A DNA stretch of 64,000 nt from Halomonas maura (GCF_030409305.1 NZ_JAUFPQ010000016.1:62001-126000); one strand, 5' to 3'; positions 27,106 through 38,386 are shown, counted from the first letter of the stretch. Numbers and translations: made by a program. The notes: generated by a model not told the origin, from the letters alone.

Positions 27106-27855
27106 CTAGCGGGGCAGTCGCGCCTGCAGCCGCCGCGCGGCGCGGCCCAGCCATTCGCGCAGGGCGCGGCTGCTCTGGTGGAGGTGATAGGCGCTGGGCC
27201 GCCAGGCGGCGAGCCCCTCGGGCGGTGCACTGGCGAACTCGGTGGGGGCGGCGATGACCTCGAGGCCGGCGCGCTCGAAGGCCACTCTCGCCCGGGGCAG
27301 GTGCCAGGCCTGGGAGACCAGGGCGACGCGCCGGATGCCCTCCTCGCCGAGCAGCTCGGCGCTGTAGCGGGCGTTCTCCGCGGTGGTGCGGCTGCGGCCC
27401 TCGTACCAGCGGACCGGCACCTCGAAGACCTCCTCGAGGGCCGCGGCCATCAGGCTCGCCTCGGCGCTGGGCTCGTCGTTGAGGCGGCCACCGCTGACCA
27501 GGATCGGCAGCTCCGTCTGGCGATGCAGGTAGGCGCCGTAGGCGAGCCGCCGCCAGCTGGCGTTGGACGGGGCATCGCCCCAGCCGAACTCCGGCGAGTC
27601 TTGGTCGCGTCCGCCGCCGAGGATCACGATGGCCTCGGCGCCTCGCAGCTCCTCCGCCGTCCGCAGTGCCGGTGGCTCGAGGTCCTGGCGCAGCGTATGG
27701 CTCGCGACGGGGGTGGCCAGCAGCATCAGGCCACCGAGGCCCAGCACCACCGCCAGGCCGCCGAGCAGGTGGTGCCGGGGCCACAGCAGGCCGCCGACCA
27801 GGGTCAGCAGGGCATTGACCGTGGGGGGGAGCAGCAGGGTTTCCAGCAGAGCCAT
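27106..27855 (-). CDS. YdcF/ElyC-type DUF218 membrane protein
   Basis: A 249-aa protein with two N-terminal hydrophobic segments (about 12-27 and 33-50). A DUF218 domain follows: AEAIVILGGGRDQD, then ILVSGGRLNDEPSAEASLM and VALVSQAWHLPRA. Related proteins (ElyC, SanA) affect cell-envelope integrity and peptidoglycan-lipid carriers. No operon partner is evident apart from nth upstream on the same strand, 49 bases away. Confidence 0.85.
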   Translation of the reverse strand: MALLETLLLPPTVNALLTLVGGLLWPRHHLLGGLAVVLGLGGLMLLATPVASHTLRQDLEPPALRTAEELRGAEAIVILGGGRDQDSPEFGWGDAPSNASWRRLAYGAYLHRQTELPILVSGGRLNDEPSAEASLMAAALEEVFEVPVRWYEGRSRTTAENARYSAELLGEEGIRRVALVSQAWHLPRARVAFERAGLEVIAAPTEFASAPPEGLAAWRPSAYHLHQSSRALREWLGRAARRLQARLPR

Positions 27856-27904
27856 GCGGTCACCTCGGATGCGGGGGGCTTCCTGAAGCCTCGTCCAGCC
27901 CGGC

Positions 27905-28540
27905 CTAGATGTCGACCTTGTCCGGGTACTCGCAGAGATCCTCGATCACGCAGCTGCCGCAGCGGGGGCGGCGCGCCAGGCAGGTGTAGCGGCCGTGGAG
28001 GATCAGCCAGTGGTGGGCATCCTGGCGAAACTCCCGGGGCACGTGGCGCATCAGCTTGCGCTCCACCTCGACCACGTCCTTGCCCTTGGCCAGGCCGGTG
28101 CGGTTCGAGACCCGGAAGATATGGGTGTCCACGGCGATGGTCGGCTCGCCGAAGGCGGTGTTGAGGATGACGTTGGCGGTCTTGCGGCCGACCCCGGGCA
28201 GCGCCTCCAGGGCCGCACGGGTGCGCGGCACCTCGCCGCCGTGCTGCTCCTCGAGGAGGCGGCAGGTCTTCATCAGGTTCTCGGCCTTGGTGTTGTACAG
28301 GCCGATGGTCTTGATGTGCTCCTTGAGGCCGTCCAGGCCGAGCGCCAGGATCGCGGCCGGGGTGTTGGCCACCGGAAACAGCCGGGCGGTGGCCTTGTTG
28401 ACCCCCACATCGGTGGCCTGGGCCGAGAGCAGCACGGCGGCGAGCAGCTCGAAGGGGGTCGACCAGTGGAGCTCGGTGGTCGGCTCGGGGTTGTGGTCGC
28501 GGAGCCGGGCGAAGATCTCGTGACGTTTCTGGGCGTTCAT
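27905..28540 (-). CDS. nth: Endonuclease III
   Basis: A 211-aa bifunctional DNA glycosylase/AP lyase for oxidised pyrimidines. The helix-hairpin-helix LPGVGRKTANVILN carries the catalytic K120, and D138 follows in VDTHIFRVSNR, at the positions known for the Escherichia coli enzyme. Four C-terminal Cys (CLARRPRCGSCVIEDLC) bind the [4Fe-4S] cluster. It is the last gene after rsxE, the usual order in gammaproteobacteria. Confidence 0.97.
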   Translation of the reverse strand: MNAQKRHEIFARLRDHNPEPTTELHWSTPFELLAAVLLSAQATDVGVNKATARLFPVANTPAAILALGLDGLKEHIKTIGLYNTKAENLMKTCRLLEEQHGGEVPRTRAALEALPGVGRKTANVILNTAFGEPTIAVDTHIFRVSNRTGLAKGKDVVEVERKLMRHVPREFRQDAHHWLILHGRYTCLARRPRCGSCVIEDLCEYPDKVDI

Positions 28541-28558
28541 GGTGGTGAGACGAATCCT

Positions 28559-29269
28559 TCAGCGAATGGTGCCGGTCACCCGGACGCGGCGATGCTCCCG
28601 GGGGCGGTCGGGCTGCCGTTCCAGGCGGCGCCGCTCCAGGCGGTCGTCGATGACGTTCTTCAGGGCGATCAGCAGGCCGGTGGCGAAGAAGGCGCCCGGC
28701 GGCAGCACCAGGAACAGGAAGTCGAGGTCGGGGAAGACGGTGATGCCCCAGCCGGCGGCCGCGGGGCCCAGCAGCAGGTCCATGCCGACGAACAGCGTGC
28801 CCTGGCCGAACAGCTCGCGCAGTCCCCCCAGCAGGACCAGCACGGCGCCGAAGCCGAGCCCGGTCATCAGGCCGTCGGTGGCCGAGGGCAGCAGCGGCTG
28901 CCGGGAGGCGAAGGCCTCGGCGCGGCCGAGGATCGCGCAGTTGGTGACGATCAGCGGGATGAAGATGCCGAGGATGCGGTAGAGCTCGAAGGTGTAGGCG
29001 GCCATCAGCAGTTCCGCGCAGGTCACGAAGGCGGCGATGATCATCACGAAGGCCGGCAGGCGCAGCGTGCCGGTCACCTGATGACGGATCAGCGATACCG
29101 CGACATTGGAGCCGAGCAGCACCAGCAGGGTGGCCAGGGCCAGGCCCAGGGCGTTGACCACGCTGCTGGAGACCGCCAGCAGCGGACACAGGCCGAGCAG
29201 CTGCACCAGCGCCGGGTTGTTCGACCACAGGCCGTGGCGGCTGACCTCGCCGAGGCTGGGTGTGGTCAT
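28559..29269 (-). CDS. rsxE: Electron transport complex subunit RsxE
   Basis: A 236-aa integral membrane subunit of the Rsx/Rnf complex, with six hydrophobic helices and the conserved [16 protein letters not shown] and [15 protein letters not shown] segments. The start at 29269 (MTTPSLGE) overlaps the rsxG stop. A basic C-terminal tail rich in Arg is present. It works with RsxA in the membrane to carry electrons or ions. Confidence 0.94.
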   Translation of the reverse strand: MTTPSLGEVSRHGLWSNNPALVQLLGLCPLLAVSSSVVNALGLALATLLVLLGSNVAVSLIRHQVTGTLRLPAFVMIIAAFVTCAELLMAAYTFELYRILGIFIPLIVTNCAILGRAEAFASRQPLLPSATDGLMTGLGFGAVLVLLGGLRELFGQGTLFVGMDLLLGPAAAGWGITVFPDLDFLFLVLPPGAFFATGLLIALKNVIDDRLERRRLERQPDRPREHRRVRVTGTIR

Positions 29270-29904
29270 GGCGTCTCTCCGGTGTCGGCGGTGGCGAACA
29301 GGGCGGGCCGGGCCTCGACCCATTGCAGGGTGCGATGCAGCGCGGCGATCACGGCCCGCGAGGTGATGGTGGCGCCGGTCAGGGCGTCCACGCCGCCGCC
29401 GTCCTGGCGCACCGCCCAGCCCCCGGCGGGCGGGTTCGCCAGCGAGTGGCCGGTGAACTGCTCGATCCAGTCGCCCTTGCGGGCCTCGATGCGGTCGCCG
29501 AGGCCCGGGGTCTCGCGGTGCTCGGTGACCCGCACCCCGGTGATGGTGCCCGTGGCGTCGAGGCCGACGACCAGCGCGATGTCGCCGCTATAGCCCCCGG
29601 GCGCCGTCACCGGCACCACCCCCCCGAGGACCCGCTCGCCGTCCCGGGCCTGCCACAGGCTGACGGGGGACTCGAAGCCGAATGCCGGTGCGGCGGGCCG
29701 GCTGACGACGTGGTCGAGCAGCCGGCCGTCGTGCCCGGCCGGGGCCACCGCGGCGACTTCCCGGTGGCGGCTGGCCTGGCGATTGTCGGCGATGCGCTCC
29801 GCGGTCAGGGCGCGGGTCAGGGCGACGCTGCCGGCGGTGATCAGGGCGAAGGTCGCGAGTCCCAGGGCGGCCCGGCCCATGGCGCGGGGCAGCGCGGCGC
29901 TCAT
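29266..29904 (-). CDS. rsxG: Electron transport complex subunit RsxG
   Basis: A 212-aa periplasm-facing subunit with one N-terminal membrane helix (about 10-30). The FMN-attachment motif is seen as [13 protein letters not shown] near the C-terminus, where a Thr carries the flavin through a phosphoester. The gene overlaps rsxD (ATGA) and rsxE. Confidence 0.93.
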   Translation of the reverse strand: MSAALPRAMGRAALGLATFALITAGSVALTRALTAERIADNRQASRHREVAAVAPAGHDGRLLDHVVSRPAAPAFGFESPVSLWQARDGERVLGGVVPVTAPGGYSGDIALVVGLDATGTITGVRVTEHRETPGLGDRIEARKGDWIEQFTGHSLANPPAGGWAVRQDGGGVDALTGATITSRAVIAALHRTLQWVEARPALFATADTGETP

Positions 29905-30968
29905 CGCTCCTCCTCGCCGGCGTCGGCGCGGATGCCCCGGGTGGCGGCGGGGTGGCCAAAGACCCGGGGCTCGCTGTAGTAGTCGATGAACGGGGCGGCG
30001 AAGTTCATCAGCAGCACGGCGAAGGCCACGGCATCCGGGTAGGCGCCGGCGGCGCGGATGGCCATCACCAGCGCGCCGATGCCGGCCCCGTAGAGCAGCT
30101 TGCCGCGCCGGCTGGTGGCGGCGCTGACCGGGTCGGTGGCGATGAAGAAGGCGCCGAAGATGGCGGCCCCGCCGAGCAGGTGGAACAGCGGCGAGCCCTG
30201 GTGGCTGGGATTGCCGGCGTAGAGCAGCGTGGCCACCAGGCTCAGGGTGCCGAGCATGGCGACAGGGATCTGCCAGCCGATCACCCGCTTGTAGAGCAGC
30301 AGGGCGCCGCCGGCCAGCCAGGCCAGGGCCACCTGGCGCCAGGCGGTCAGTGCTCCCTCGGGGAGCGGTGTACCGGCCCAGAACTCGCCGGCCATCAGCG
30401 CCTCGGGCTTGTGCTTGAAGGCATCCAGCGGGGTCGCCCCGCTCAGGGCATCGAGGGTCTCGAGGGAGGTCAGGCCGGCGAACTGGCGCAGCGTCTCGCC
30501 CAGGGGGCGGGCCTCGGGACCGAGAAGGCCGTCGGGGCCAGGCCACAGGCTCATCGGCCCGGGGAAGGACACCAGCAGCAGCGCATAGCCGACCATGGCC
30601 GGGTTGAACAGGTTGTGGCCCAGTCCGCCATAGAGGTGCTTGGCGACCACGATGGCGGCCACCATGCCGATCAGGATCAGCCACCAGGCGCTGCCCGGGG
30701 GCAGGGCGACGCCGAGCAGCACGGCGGTGACCAGGGCGCTGTTGTCGGCGAGGGTCGCGGAGACCGGGCGGCCGCGCAGGCGCAGCATCGCCGCCTCCAG
30801 GCCGATGCCGGCCACGGCGGCGAAGCCCAGGTTGGTGAGCACCCCCCAGCCGAAGTGCCAGGTCAGCGCGGCGATGCCGGGCAGGGTGGCGAGCAGCAGC
30901 CAGCGCATCACCCCGGCGGTGGAGGCGGGGCGACGCGGGGCCGTCTGGTCGGCGTGCATCAGGCTCAT
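29901..30968 (-). CDS. rsxD: Electron transport complex subunit RsxD
   Basis: A 355-aa membrane subunit with about nine hydrophobic segments. The covalent FMN motif is LSGATPLDAF, near residue 180. GHNLFNPAMVGYALLLVSFP is the conserved membrane signature. It overlaps rsxC and rsxG by four bases each, so translation is coupled. Confidence 0.94.
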   Translation of the reverse strand: MSLMHADQTAPRRPASTAGVMRWLLLATLPGIAALTWHFGWGVLTNLGFAAVAGIGLEAAMLRLRGRPVSATLADNSALVTAVLLGVALPPGSAWWLILIGMVAAIVVAKHLYGGLGHNLFNPAMVGYALLLVSFPGPMSLWPGPDGLLGPEARPLGETLRQFAGLTSLETLDALSGATPLDAFKHKPEALMAGEFWAGTPLPEGALTAWRQVALAWLAGGALLLYKRVIGWQIPVAMLGTLSLVATLLYAGNPSHQGSPLFHLLGGAAIFGAFFIATDPVSAATSRRGKLLYGAGIGALVMAIRAAGAYPDAVAFAVLLMNFAAPFIDYYSEPRVFGHPAATRGIRADAGEEER

Positions 30969-32674
30969 GCGGGCTTCTCCTCGGCGTCACGGGCGGCCTG
31001 CAGGCGGGCCTCGGCGGCCTGGCGGTTCTCGCGGGCGGTGGCCAGCTGGGTCTCCAGGTCGTCGAGGCTCGCCGGATCCGCCTCGCCGCTCTCGGCCGCG
31101 CGGGCCAGGGCCTTCTCGGCCTTGCGCTCGGCCGCCGTGGCGGCGCTGTGGGCGATGCGCAGTCCGCGCAGGTCGGCGGCCGGCGCCGTGCCCTGGGTGT
31201 CGCCGCCGGCGGGACGCCGGGCGGCCGGGGCGGCGGCGCGCTTGCGGGCGGCCCGGCGGGCCTCCTTCTCCGCCTGCTCACGGGCCAGGCGGGCCTGGCG
31301 GAACTCGAAGCGATGCCGGGCGTGATCGGCGCGTGCGGCCTCGCGGCGCTGGGCACGGATCGCCTGCTTGGCGGCGCGGTAGTACTGCTCCAGGGGGATG
31401 TGACTGGGGCACACGTAGCTGCAGGCCCCGCACTCGATGCAGTCGAACAGGTGGAAGCGCTCGGCCTTGTCGTGCTCGCGGCCCCTGGCGAACCAGTAGA
31501 GCTGCTGGGGCAGCAGGCTGGCCGGACAGACCTCCTCGCAGGCGCCGCAGCGGATGCATGGCTGCTCCGGCGGCGGGTCGGGCAGCTCCTGGCGAGTGGC
31601 GGCGATCAGGCAGTTGGTGGCCTTGACCACCGGCGAGGCGAGCTCGCCCAGCGCCTCGCCCATCATGGGGCCGCCCATCACCAGGCGATGCAGGGCCCGG
31701 GGGTCGAGCCCGGCGAAGTGCAGCAGCTCGCCGATGGGCGTGCCGAGCCGGGCGACGACGTTGCCGGGCCGGGCCAGGGCCTCGCCGGTGAGGGTCACCA
31801 CCCGCTCGACCAGCGGCACGCCGTCGCGCACGGCGGCCAGCGCCGCGCGCAGGGTGCCGGGGTTGTGGCAGTGGGTGCCGACATCCGCCGGCAGGCCGCC
31901 GCTCGGCACCTCGCGGCCGAGCAGGCGCTTGATCAGCTGGCGCTCGCCGCCGCTGGGATAGCGGGTGGCGATGGGGCGGATCTCCACCGGCATGGCCTCC
32001 GCCAGGCTGGCCTCCCGGGCGGCCTGCAGGGCCTGGAGCGCCTCGGGCTTGTCGTCCTCGATGCCCACCAGGATGCGTTCGGCGCCGGCCAGGCGGGCCA
32101 TCAGGCGGGCGCCCTCCAGCACGTCGGCGGCGAAGTGGCGCAGGGTCAGGTCGTCCGCGGAGATATAGGGCTCGCACTCCGCCGCATTGACCACCAGGGT
32201 GTCGATGGCATGCAGCTCGCGGATGCGCGCCTTGACCTGGGTCGGGAAGGCGGCGCCGCCGAGGCCCACCACGCCGGCGGCGTCGAGACGCTCGAGCAGC
32301 GTCGCCTGCGGCGCCTGCCGCCAGTCCAGGGACGGCAGGGTCAGCCAGTCGTCCTCGCCCTCGCCCTCGATGACGATGCACGGGCCCCGCCGGCCGTCGC
32401 CGGCGGGCAGGGCATGCTCCTCGATGGCCGCGACCCGGCCGGTGATGCTGGCATGCAGCGCGGCGGAGATCAGGCCGCTCGCCCGGGCGATCCGCTCGCC
32501 GGTGCGCACGCGCTGGCCGAGCTCGACGCAGGGCTCGGCGGGGGCGCCGGCATGCTGGTCGAGCGGCAGGATGACCCGGCGCGGCAGGGGGGCCGTGCGC
32601 AACGGCGCGCGGGTAGAGCGGGCCTTGCGGGTCGGCGGCGTGATGCCGCCCGGGAAGTCGAACCGCTCAGCCAT
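30965..32674 (-). CDS. rsxC: Electron transport complex subunit RsxC
   Basis: A 569-aa peripheral subunit that takes electrons from NADH. It has an N-terminal barrel, a central flavin/NADH-binding region ([23 protein letters not shown]) and two [4Fe-4S] motifs ([12 protein letters not shown] and [12 protein letters not shown]). The C-terminus is a Lys/Arg/Ala-rich coiled coil of about 150 residues. That tail varies in length among species, and its Ala-rich repeats are typical of RsxC. Confidence 0.95.
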   Translation of the reverse strand: MAERFDFPGGITPPTRKARSTRAPLRTAPLPRRVILPLDQHAGAPAEPCVELGQRVRTGERIARASGLISAALHASITGRVAAIEEHALPAGDGRRGPCIVIEGEGEDDWLTLPSLDWRQAPQATLLERLDAAGVVGLGGAAFPTQVKARIRELHAIDTLVVNAAECEPYISADDLTLRHFAADVLEGARLMARLAGAERILVGIEDDKPEALQALQAAREASLAEAMPVEIRPIATRYPSGGERQLIKRLLGREVPSGGLPADVGTHCHNPGTLRAALAAVRDGVPLVERVVTLTGEALARPGNVVARLGTPIGELLHFAGLDPRALHRLVMGGPMMGEALGELASPVVKATNCLIAATRQELPDPPPEQPCIRCGACEEVCPASLLPQQLYWFARGREHDKAERFHLFDCIECGACSYVCPSHIPLEQYYRAAKQAIRAQRREAARADHARHRFEFRQARLAREQAEKEARRAARKRAAAPAARRPAGGDTQGTAPAADLRGLRIAHSAATAAERKAEKALARAAESGEADPASLDDLETQLATARENRQAAEARLQAARDAEEKPA

Positions 32675-33305
32675 GCCGGGCCTCCTCGGGCGCGGACGGG
32701 CGGTCGCTGGCGATCAGCGCCGCCCCCCAGGCCGGCGTGGGCAGCACGGGGCGATGGCCGGGCCCGGCGGGCAGGGGGATGGCCTCGCGTCCCGCGTCCC
32801 GGGGCAGCATGTCGATGCAGTCGACCGGGCAGGGCTCCAGGCACAGGTCGCAGCCGGTACACTCGTCGGCGATCACCGTGTGCATGTGCCTGGCCGCCCC
32901 CAGGATGGCGTCCACCGGGCAGGCCTGGATGCACTTGGTGCAGCCGATGCACTCCGCCTCGCGGATGAAGGCCACCCGGGGCATGGCCTCGGCCTCGCCG
33001 TCCAGGGGCTTGACCTCACGGCCCAGCAGGTCGGCCAGGGCGGCGATGGTGGCCTCGCCCCCGGGTGGACACTTGTTGATCTCCTCGCCCTCGCCGATGG
33101 CCTCGGCATAGGGGCGGCAGCCCGGGTAGCCGCACTGGCCGCACTGGGTCTGGGGCAGCAGGGCGTCGATGTTCTCCACCACCGGATTGCCCTCGACGCG
33201 GAAGCGCTCGCCGGCGAAGCCGAGCAGGGCACCGAAGCCCCCGGCCAGCCCCACCAGCGCCAGTACGGCAACGACCAGGTCGGCATCGAGCAGGGTCTCA
33301 AGCAT
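32667..33305 (-). CDS. rsxB: Electron transport complex subunit RsxB
   Basis: A 212-aa iron-sulfur protein with one N-terminal membrane helix. The first cluster motif is [16 protein letters not shown]; two ferredoxin clusters follow ([16 protein letters not shown] and [16 protein letters not shown]). It overlaps rsxC by 8 bases. Confidence 0.95.
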   Translation of the reverse strand: MLETLLDADLVVAVLALVGLAGGFGALLGFAGERFRVEGNPVVENIDALLPQTQCGQCGYPGCRPYAEAIGEGEEINKCPPGGEATIAALADLLGREVKPLDGEAEAMPRVAFIREAECIGCTKCIQACPVDAILGAARHMHTVIADECTGCDLCLEPCPVDCIDMLPRDAGREAIPLPAGPGHRPVLPTPAWGAALIASDRPSAPEEARHG

Positions 33306-33317
33306 CGGCGTCTCCGC

Positions 33318-33899
33318 TCATAGCCGCACCAGCCCCGAGAAGCCCATGAAGGCCAGCGACATCAGGCTGGCGGTGACCATGGCGATGGCCGCCCCGCGGA
33401 AGGGGGTGGGCACATCGGCGGTGGCCAGGCGTTCGCGCAGCGCGGCGAACAGCACCAGTACCAGCGAGAAGCCCACGGCGGCGCCGAAGCCGTAGAGGGC
33501 GGCCTCGAGAAAATCGGAGCTACGGTTGAGGGTCAGCAGGGCCACGCCGAGCACGGCGCAGTTGGTGGTGATCAGCGGCAGGAAGATGCCCAGCACCTGA
33601 TGCAGCAGGGGACTGGTCTTGCGCACCACCAGCTCGGTGAACTGCACCACCACGGCGATCACCAGGATGAAGGCGATGGTGCGCAGGTACTCGAGCCCCA
33701 GCGGCGCCAGCAGCAGGTGATAGACCAGATGGCTGGCCACCGAGGACAGGGTCAGCACGAAGGTGGTGGCCAGCGACATGCCCATGGCCGACTCCAGCTT
33801 GCTGGAGACGCCCATGAAGGGGCAGAGGCCGAGGAATTGCACCAGCACGAAGTTGTTGACCAGTGCGGTGCCGACCAGGATCAGGAAGAAATCGGTCAT
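33318..33899 (-). CDS. rsxA: Electron transport complex subunit RsxA
   Basis: A 193-aa integral membrane subunit, six helices, with [20 protein letters not shown] and [13 protein letters not shown], the twin Cys-containing segments of the RsxA/RsxE pair. It is the first gene of the rsxABCDGE-nth operon. The start at 33899 is preferred over the longer open frame. Confidence 0.95.
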   Translation of the reverse strand: MTDFFLILVGTALVNNFVLVQFLGLCPFMGVSSKLESAMGMSLATTFVLTLSSVASHLVYHLLLAPLGLEYLRTIAFILVIAVVVQFTELVVRKTSPLLHQVLGIFLPLITTNCAVLGVALLTLNRSSDFLEAALYGFGAAVGFSLVLVLFAALRERLATADVPTPFRGAAIAMVTASLMSLAFMGFSGLVRL

Positions 33900-33925
33900 T
33901 GCCTGCCAAGCGAGTCGAAACGGGG

Positions 33926-33949
33926 CGCCCCGGCGCAAGCGTCGGGGCG
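33926..33949 (-). terminator. Hairpin between the diguanylate cyclase gene and rsxA
   Basis: An 11-bp stem with one wobble pair (CGCCCCGGCGC / GCGTCGGGGCG) and a 2-base loop, 27 bases before rsxA and followed on the minus strand by CGTTTCG. It may end the upstream cyclase transcript or sit in the rsx leader. Confidence 0.35.
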
Positions 33950-34088
33950 ATGAGGCGCCCATTATAGGGGCAGCCCCTGTCGGCGGGCCAGGCCGCACGG
34001 GCCAGGGGCGGGGCGGCGGTCCTGGCCCATGCGGCAGCTCAGCTCGCCTCGAGCCCGCCTGGCGGCGCAGCGAACGGTAGGGCTGGGG

Positions 34089-35669
34089 TCACAGCCAGTT
34101 CAGGGCCGTCTCGACCTGGACCCGGTTGCGCCCCGTTCGCTTGGCGGCATACAGGGCGGCGTCGGCGCTCTCGATCAGCGACTCGGCGGCGAGTGCCTGC
34201 CCGGGCGCGACGTGGCTGACGCCGACGCTGATGGTGACCCGCGGATAGGGATGGTGGGGGATGGCGAGTTGCTCGACGGCGGCGCGCAGGCTCTCCGCCA
34301 TGCGCGGCCCGGCCTCGGCGGGCGCCCCGGGCAGCACCACCGTGAATTCCTCGCCGCCGGTCCGGGCCACCAGCTGCCCCGGTCGGCTGAAGTGCCGGCG
34401 CATGGTCTCGGCGATCGTCTTCAGGCAGGCATCGCCGGCGGGGTGGCCGAAGTGGTCGTTGTAGGCCTTGAAGTGATCGATATCGACCAGCAGCAGGGTC
34501 ACGCCATGCTCGCCCTTCGCCGCCTGCGCCAGGGCCGCGGCCAGGTGCTCGTCGAGGAGCCGGCGGTTGGCGAGCCCGGTCAGGGCGTCATGCTGGGACA
34601 GCTGGAGCAGCAGGTCTTGTTGGTGACAGTGGCGATTCCTCAGGTGCTGGAAGGCGCGGGCCAGGATGCCGATCTCGTCCTTGCGCCCGATCAGGGCCTC
34701 GGGCGTCTGCTGGCCCGGGTCATGCGGCTCCAACTGCTGGGTGAAGCGAGCGAAGTCCCGCAGCGGGCGCAGGATCATGCGCTCCAGCAACAGCAGCACC
34801 ACGATCAGGGTCACGGCGAGGACACCCGCGGTCCAGACCAGCGCGAAGCGGAAGGTCTCCAGGCTCGCCTGGTAGCGTTGACGCGGCAGGGTCGCCTCGA
34901 GGCGCAGCGCCTGCCCGGCCGGCAGGGCCGGGAGGTCACGGGTGACCCGCATGCGGGTCGGCGACAGCCGTTCCAGGCGGTCGTCGGCCTGGGAGCCCTC
35001 GAGCGGCTGGCCGTGAAGCGTCAGCTCGATGCCGGTGGTCTCGCTGAGTTGGGCGACCAGGGCCTCCGACAGCGGCATCACCATCGCCAGCCAACCATTG
35101 GCGGGGGCGTCCTCCTGGCTCTTCAGGATCGGCGTCAGGGCGATCAGCGCCGGGGCGTCGCCGGCCCATAGCCAGCTATGGGTCCGCTCGTCGAGTCCCT
35201 GGCCGATGCGCGAGCCGAGTCGGTCGGTGAGCTCGCGGCTGCCCTCGCAGGCGTCGGGTTGGCCGGCGCAGGACCAGAAGGCGCCTTGACGGTCGAAGCC
35301 GGCGGTCCAATAGGGGGAGCCGTCGGTGGTGAAGAAGGCCATGAGCTGCACGCCGAGGGTCTCGAGGGCGCCGGCATAGAGATTGCTGTCGACATATTCC
35401 GGACGCGTACCGCCGACGAAGGCGTAGGTGTCATCCCACCAGGCCCAGTCCTCGACCAGGCTCTGCAGGTGATCGCGTTCGTTGCCCAGCGCACGCTCGA
35501 TGCGGTCGAGCTCGTCGCTGGCATAGCGGCTCTCGTCCTCCAGCAGGATGGGGGCGATCTGGTAGCGGGCGATCAACGCCAGTATCAGCACGGCGACGCC
35601 CACCACCACGGCCAGGGCGGCCAGGAAGCGATTGCGCAGCGAGGAGAAGCGGGGGGGCAGCGAAGCCAT
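34089..35669 (-). CDS. Membrane CHASE-type/HAMP diguanylate cyclase
   Basis: A 526-aa protein: a membrane helix (about 15-37), a periplasmic sensor of about 240 residues (WAWWDDTYAFV, typical of CHASE4), a second helix (about 278-300), a HAMP-like linker and a C-terminal GGDEF domain. The active motif is RTGGEEF, so cyclic-di-GMP synthesis is expected. The four residues at the usual inhibitory-site position read RPGQ, not RxxD, so product inhibition may be absent. It is on the same strand as metG, downstream of its terminator. Confidence 0.9.
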   Translation of the reverse strand: MASLPPRFSSLRNRFLAALAVVVGVAVLILALIARYQIAPILLEDESRYASDELDRIERALGNERDHLQSLVEDWAWWDDTYAFVGGTRPEYVDSNLYAGALETLGVQLMAFFTTDGSPYWTAGFDRQGAFWSCAGQPDACEGSRELTDRLGSRIGQGLDERTHSWLWAGDAPALIALTPILKSQEDAPANGWLAMVMPLSEALVAQLSETTGIELTLHGQPLEGSQADDRLERLSPTRMRVTRDLPALPAGQALRLEATLPRQRYQASLETFRFALVWTAGVLAVTLIVVLLLLERMILRPLRDFARFTQQLEPHDPGQQTPEALIGRKDEIGILARAFQHLRNRHCHQQDLLLQLSQHDALTGLANRRLLDEHLAAALAQAAKGEHGVTLLLVDIDHFKAYNDHFGHPAGDACLKTIAETMRRHFSRPGQLVARTGGEEFTVVLPGAPAEAGPRMAESLRAAVEQLAIPHHPYPRVTISVGVSHVAPGQALAAESLIESADAALYAAKRTGRNRVQVETALNWL

Positions 35670-35764
35670 GGCGGGCGGGCGTCCTTGTCACGAGACCTGT
35701 GAGCCAGGGTGACGGCTCGCCGGCCCCGGAACAAGTCGGGCCTGCCAACGCGCGGGCCGGCAGA

Positions 35765-35785
35765 CCGGGGGCATGAGGCCCCCGG
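35765..35785 (-). terminator. Terminator of metG
   Basis: An 8-bp perfect stem CCGGGGGC / GCCCCCGG with loop ATGAG, 17 bases after the metG stop. Confidence 0.45.
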
Positions 35786-35801
35786 GTGCGGGGCAGCGGG
35801 T

Positions 35802-37838
35802 TCAGCTCACGCGCTGGCCCGGCTCGGCGCCGGAGTGGGGTTCCAGCAGGTAGATGCCCTTGTCATCGCCGGCCGCCAGCACCATGCCCTCGGAGACGCC
35901 GAAGCGCATCTTGCGTGGCGCCAGGTTGGCGACCATCACCGTGAGGCGGCCCTCCAGGGCCTCGGGGGCGTAGGCCTTGCGGATACCGGCGAAGACGTTG
36001 CGGGTCTCGCCGCCCAGGTCGAGGGTCAGCCGGAGCAGCTTGTCGGCGCCCTCGACGTACTCCGCCTTGGCGATGCGGGCGATGCGCAGGTCGACCCGGG
36101 CGAAGTCCTCGAAGCCGATCTCCGCGGCGATCGGCGTGTCGGCCAGCGGGCCCTTGGGGGCGTCCTTGAGTTTCTGTTCTTCCACCAGGTCCTCCTTCGA
36201 TGCTTCGATCATGGCAGCGATGCGGTCACTCTCGACGCGGGTCATCAGCGGCTGGAATTTGGCGACCTCGTGATCCAGCAGCACTTCCTGACGGCTGTCC
36301 CAGTCGAGGGTCTCGAGCTGCATGAAACGCCGGGCGCCCTCGGCCATGGCCGGCACCACCGGGGCCAGGTAGACCATCAGCTGGCGGAACAGGTTGATGC
36401 CCACCGAGCAGATATCGAGCACCTCCTGGTCGCGGCCGCCCTGCTTGGCCAGCACCCAGGGTTCGGCCTCGGCGATGTAGGTATTGGCCTCATCGGCCAG
36501 CTCCATGACCTTGCGCATGGCGCGGCCGAACTCGCGCGCCTCGTAGTGCTCGGCGATCTCGTCGCCGGCGGCGATGAAGCGGGCGACCAGCTCGGGTGCC
36601 GCACAGTGGCCGGACAGGCGGCCGCCGCCGAGCTTCTTGACGAAGCCGGCACAGCGGCTGGCGATGTTGACCACCTTGCCGACCAGGTCCGAGTTGACGC
36701 GTTGGGCGAAGTCCTCGAGGTTGAGGTCGAGGTCGTCGACGCCGGCGGTCAGCTTGGCCGCGAAGTAGTAGCGCAGGTACTCGGGGTTGAGATGGTCGGC
36801 ATAGGTGGCGGCCTTGATGAAGGTGCCACGGGACTTGGACATCTTGGCGCCATTGACGGTGACGAAGCCGTGGCAGTTCACCGCCGTGGGGGTGCGCAGC
36901 CCGGCGCCGTGCAGCATGGCCGGCCAGAACAGCGCATGGAAGTAGACGATGTCCTTGCCGATGAAGTGGTAGACCTCGGCGTCGGAGCCCTCGCGCCAGT
37001 AGGCGTCGAAGTCGATGCCCTCGCGGTCGCAGAGGTTCTGGAAGCTCGCCAGGTAGCCGATCGGCGCGTCCAGCCAGACGTAGAAGTACTTGCCCGGGGC
37101 GTCGGGGATCTCGAAGCCGAAGTAGGGGGCGTCGCGGGAGATGTCCCACTCATTGAAGCCGGACTCGAACCACTCCATCAACTTGTTGCGGATCTGCGGC
37201 TGGACATGGTCGTCGTCGATCCAGCCCTGCAGGAAGCGGGCGAAGTCGGGCAGCTTGAAGAAGTAGTGGGTGGAACTCCTGACCTCCGGCGTGGCGCCGG
37301 ATATCGCCGAGACGGGGTCGATCAGCTCCGCCGGGGTGTAGGTGGCGCCACAGGCCTCGCAGTTGTCGCCGTACTGGTCGCCGGTATGGCACTTCGGGCA
37401 GCTGCCCTTGATGAAGCGGTCGGCCAGGAACAGGCCCTTCACCGGGTCGTACATCTGCTCGATGTCGCGGGTGGCGATGTGGCCCCTGTCGCGCAGCCGG
37501 GTGTAGATCAGCTCGCTGAAGTGGCGGTTTTCCTCGGAGTGCGTCGAGTGGTAGTTGTCGAAGGCCACCCCGAAGCGCGCGAAGTCCTCCTGGTGCTCCC
37601 GGGAGACGCGGTCGATCAGCGCCTCGGAGGTGATGCCCTCCTGCTCGGCGCGCAGCATGATGGCGGTGCCGTGGGCGTCGTCGGCGCAGACGTAGTGGCA
37701 GTCCTGGCCGCGACTCTTCTGGAAGCGCACCCAGATGTCGGTCTGGATGTATTCCAGCAGGTGGCCCAGGTGAATGGCGCCATTGGCATAGGGCAGGGCG
37801 CTGGTGACCAGGATCTTGCGCGGGGCGGTATTCGACAT
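35802..37838 (-). CDS. metG: Methionyl-tRNA synthetase
   Basis: A 678-aa class I synthetase. Signatures are [14 protein letters not shown] (HIGH), a zinc knuckle [18 protein letters not shown] (four Cys) and KMSKS ([11 protein letters not shown]). A C-terminal EMAP-type tRNA-binding domain, about 100 residues ([20 protein letters not shown]...), aids dimerisation and tRNA binding. Length is as in the long MetG form. The start at 37838 is preceded by an AT-poor leader of some 150 bases with no clear T-box. Confidence 0.97.
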   Translation of the reverse strand: MSNTAPRKILVTSALPYANGAIHLGHLLEYIQTDIWVRFQKSRGQDCHYVCADDAHGTAIMLRAEQEGITSEALIDRVSREHQEDFARFGVAFDNYHSTHSEENRHFSELIYTRLRDRGHIATRDIEQMYDPVKGLFLADRFIKGSCPKCHTGDQYGDNCEACGATYTPAELIDPVSAISGATPEVRSSTHYFFKLPDFARFLQGWIDDDHVQPQIRNKLMEWFESGFNEWDISRDAPYFGFEIPDAPGKYFYVWLDAPIGYLASFQNLCDREGIDFDAYWREGSDAEVYHFIGKDIVYFHALFWPAMLHGAGLRTPTAVNCHGFVTVNGAKMSKSRGTFIKAATYADHLNPEYLRYYFAAKLTAGVDDLDLNLEDFAQRVNSDLVGKVVNIASRCAGFVKKLGGGRLSGHCAAPELVARFIAAGDEIAEHYEAREFGRAMRKVMELADEANTYIAEAEPWVLAKQGGRDQEVLDICSVGINLFRQLMVYLAPVVPAMAEGARRFMQLETLDWDSRQEVLLDHEVAKFQPLMTRVESDRIAAMIEASKEDLVEEQKLKDAPKGPLADTPIAAEIGFEDFARVDLRIARIAKAEYVEGADKLLRLTLDLGGETRNVFAGIRKAYAPEALEGRLTVMVANLAPRKMRFGVSEGMVLAAGDDKGIYLLEPHSGAEPGQRVS

Positions 37839-38116
37839 GGTGGCTCAGAGGTTCCCGTAAACGTGGATCACGGCGGCCGACTCGACGCCTGGGCGAAGTC
37901 GAGGCCGCCATGGGAAGTCCGTGAAATCAGGCCCCGATTGTAGCATCTTCGCCCTCGACTGCACCCGCCCGCGCGTGCGACTTGTCGAACAGTGTGCGAT
38001 TAAGGTAAAGTCCTGATCCGCCGGGGCGCGTCGAGGGAACTGACGCAGGTGCCCGGCACTCTCACGCTTCGCGAGTCACCTTCGTCGGACCCATGTTCTC
38101 AACGGAGGTAATCCCC

Positions 38117-38386
38117 ATGGCACTTCGCCGTTTCCTGCCCGTCCTCGGCCTCGCCACCCTGATGACCGGCTGCGCCGGTGGCGCCATCGCCCCGAACTAC
38201 ACCAGCGAGGATCCGGACATCATGCGCATCGGCAACCAGCGCCCGGCCGATCCCCAGGTCACCACCGAGAGCCTCGGCTCCTACTGCGTCAAGGTCACCG
38301 AGACCTGGCGCGAAGAGGGCGAGACCCCGGACGGCCAGAAGCTCTGGGCCCTCAACACCCAGCGCAACGTGGTGCCCTGCAACTGA
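38117..38386 (+). CDS. Small exported lipoprotein
   Basis: An 89-aa protein with a signal peptide and lipobox (LATLMTGCAGG, Cys at residue 18). The rest is hydrophilic, with two more Cys (SYCVKVTE and the final PCN) that could form a disulfide in the periplasm. GGAGGT precedes the ATG; an in-frame ATG at 38093 has no ribosome binding site. The family is not recognised. Confidence 0.75.
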   Translation: MALRRFLPVLGLATLMTGCAGGAIAPNYTSEDPDIMRIGNQRPADPQVTTESLGSYCVKVTETWREEGETPDGQKLWALNTQRNVVPCN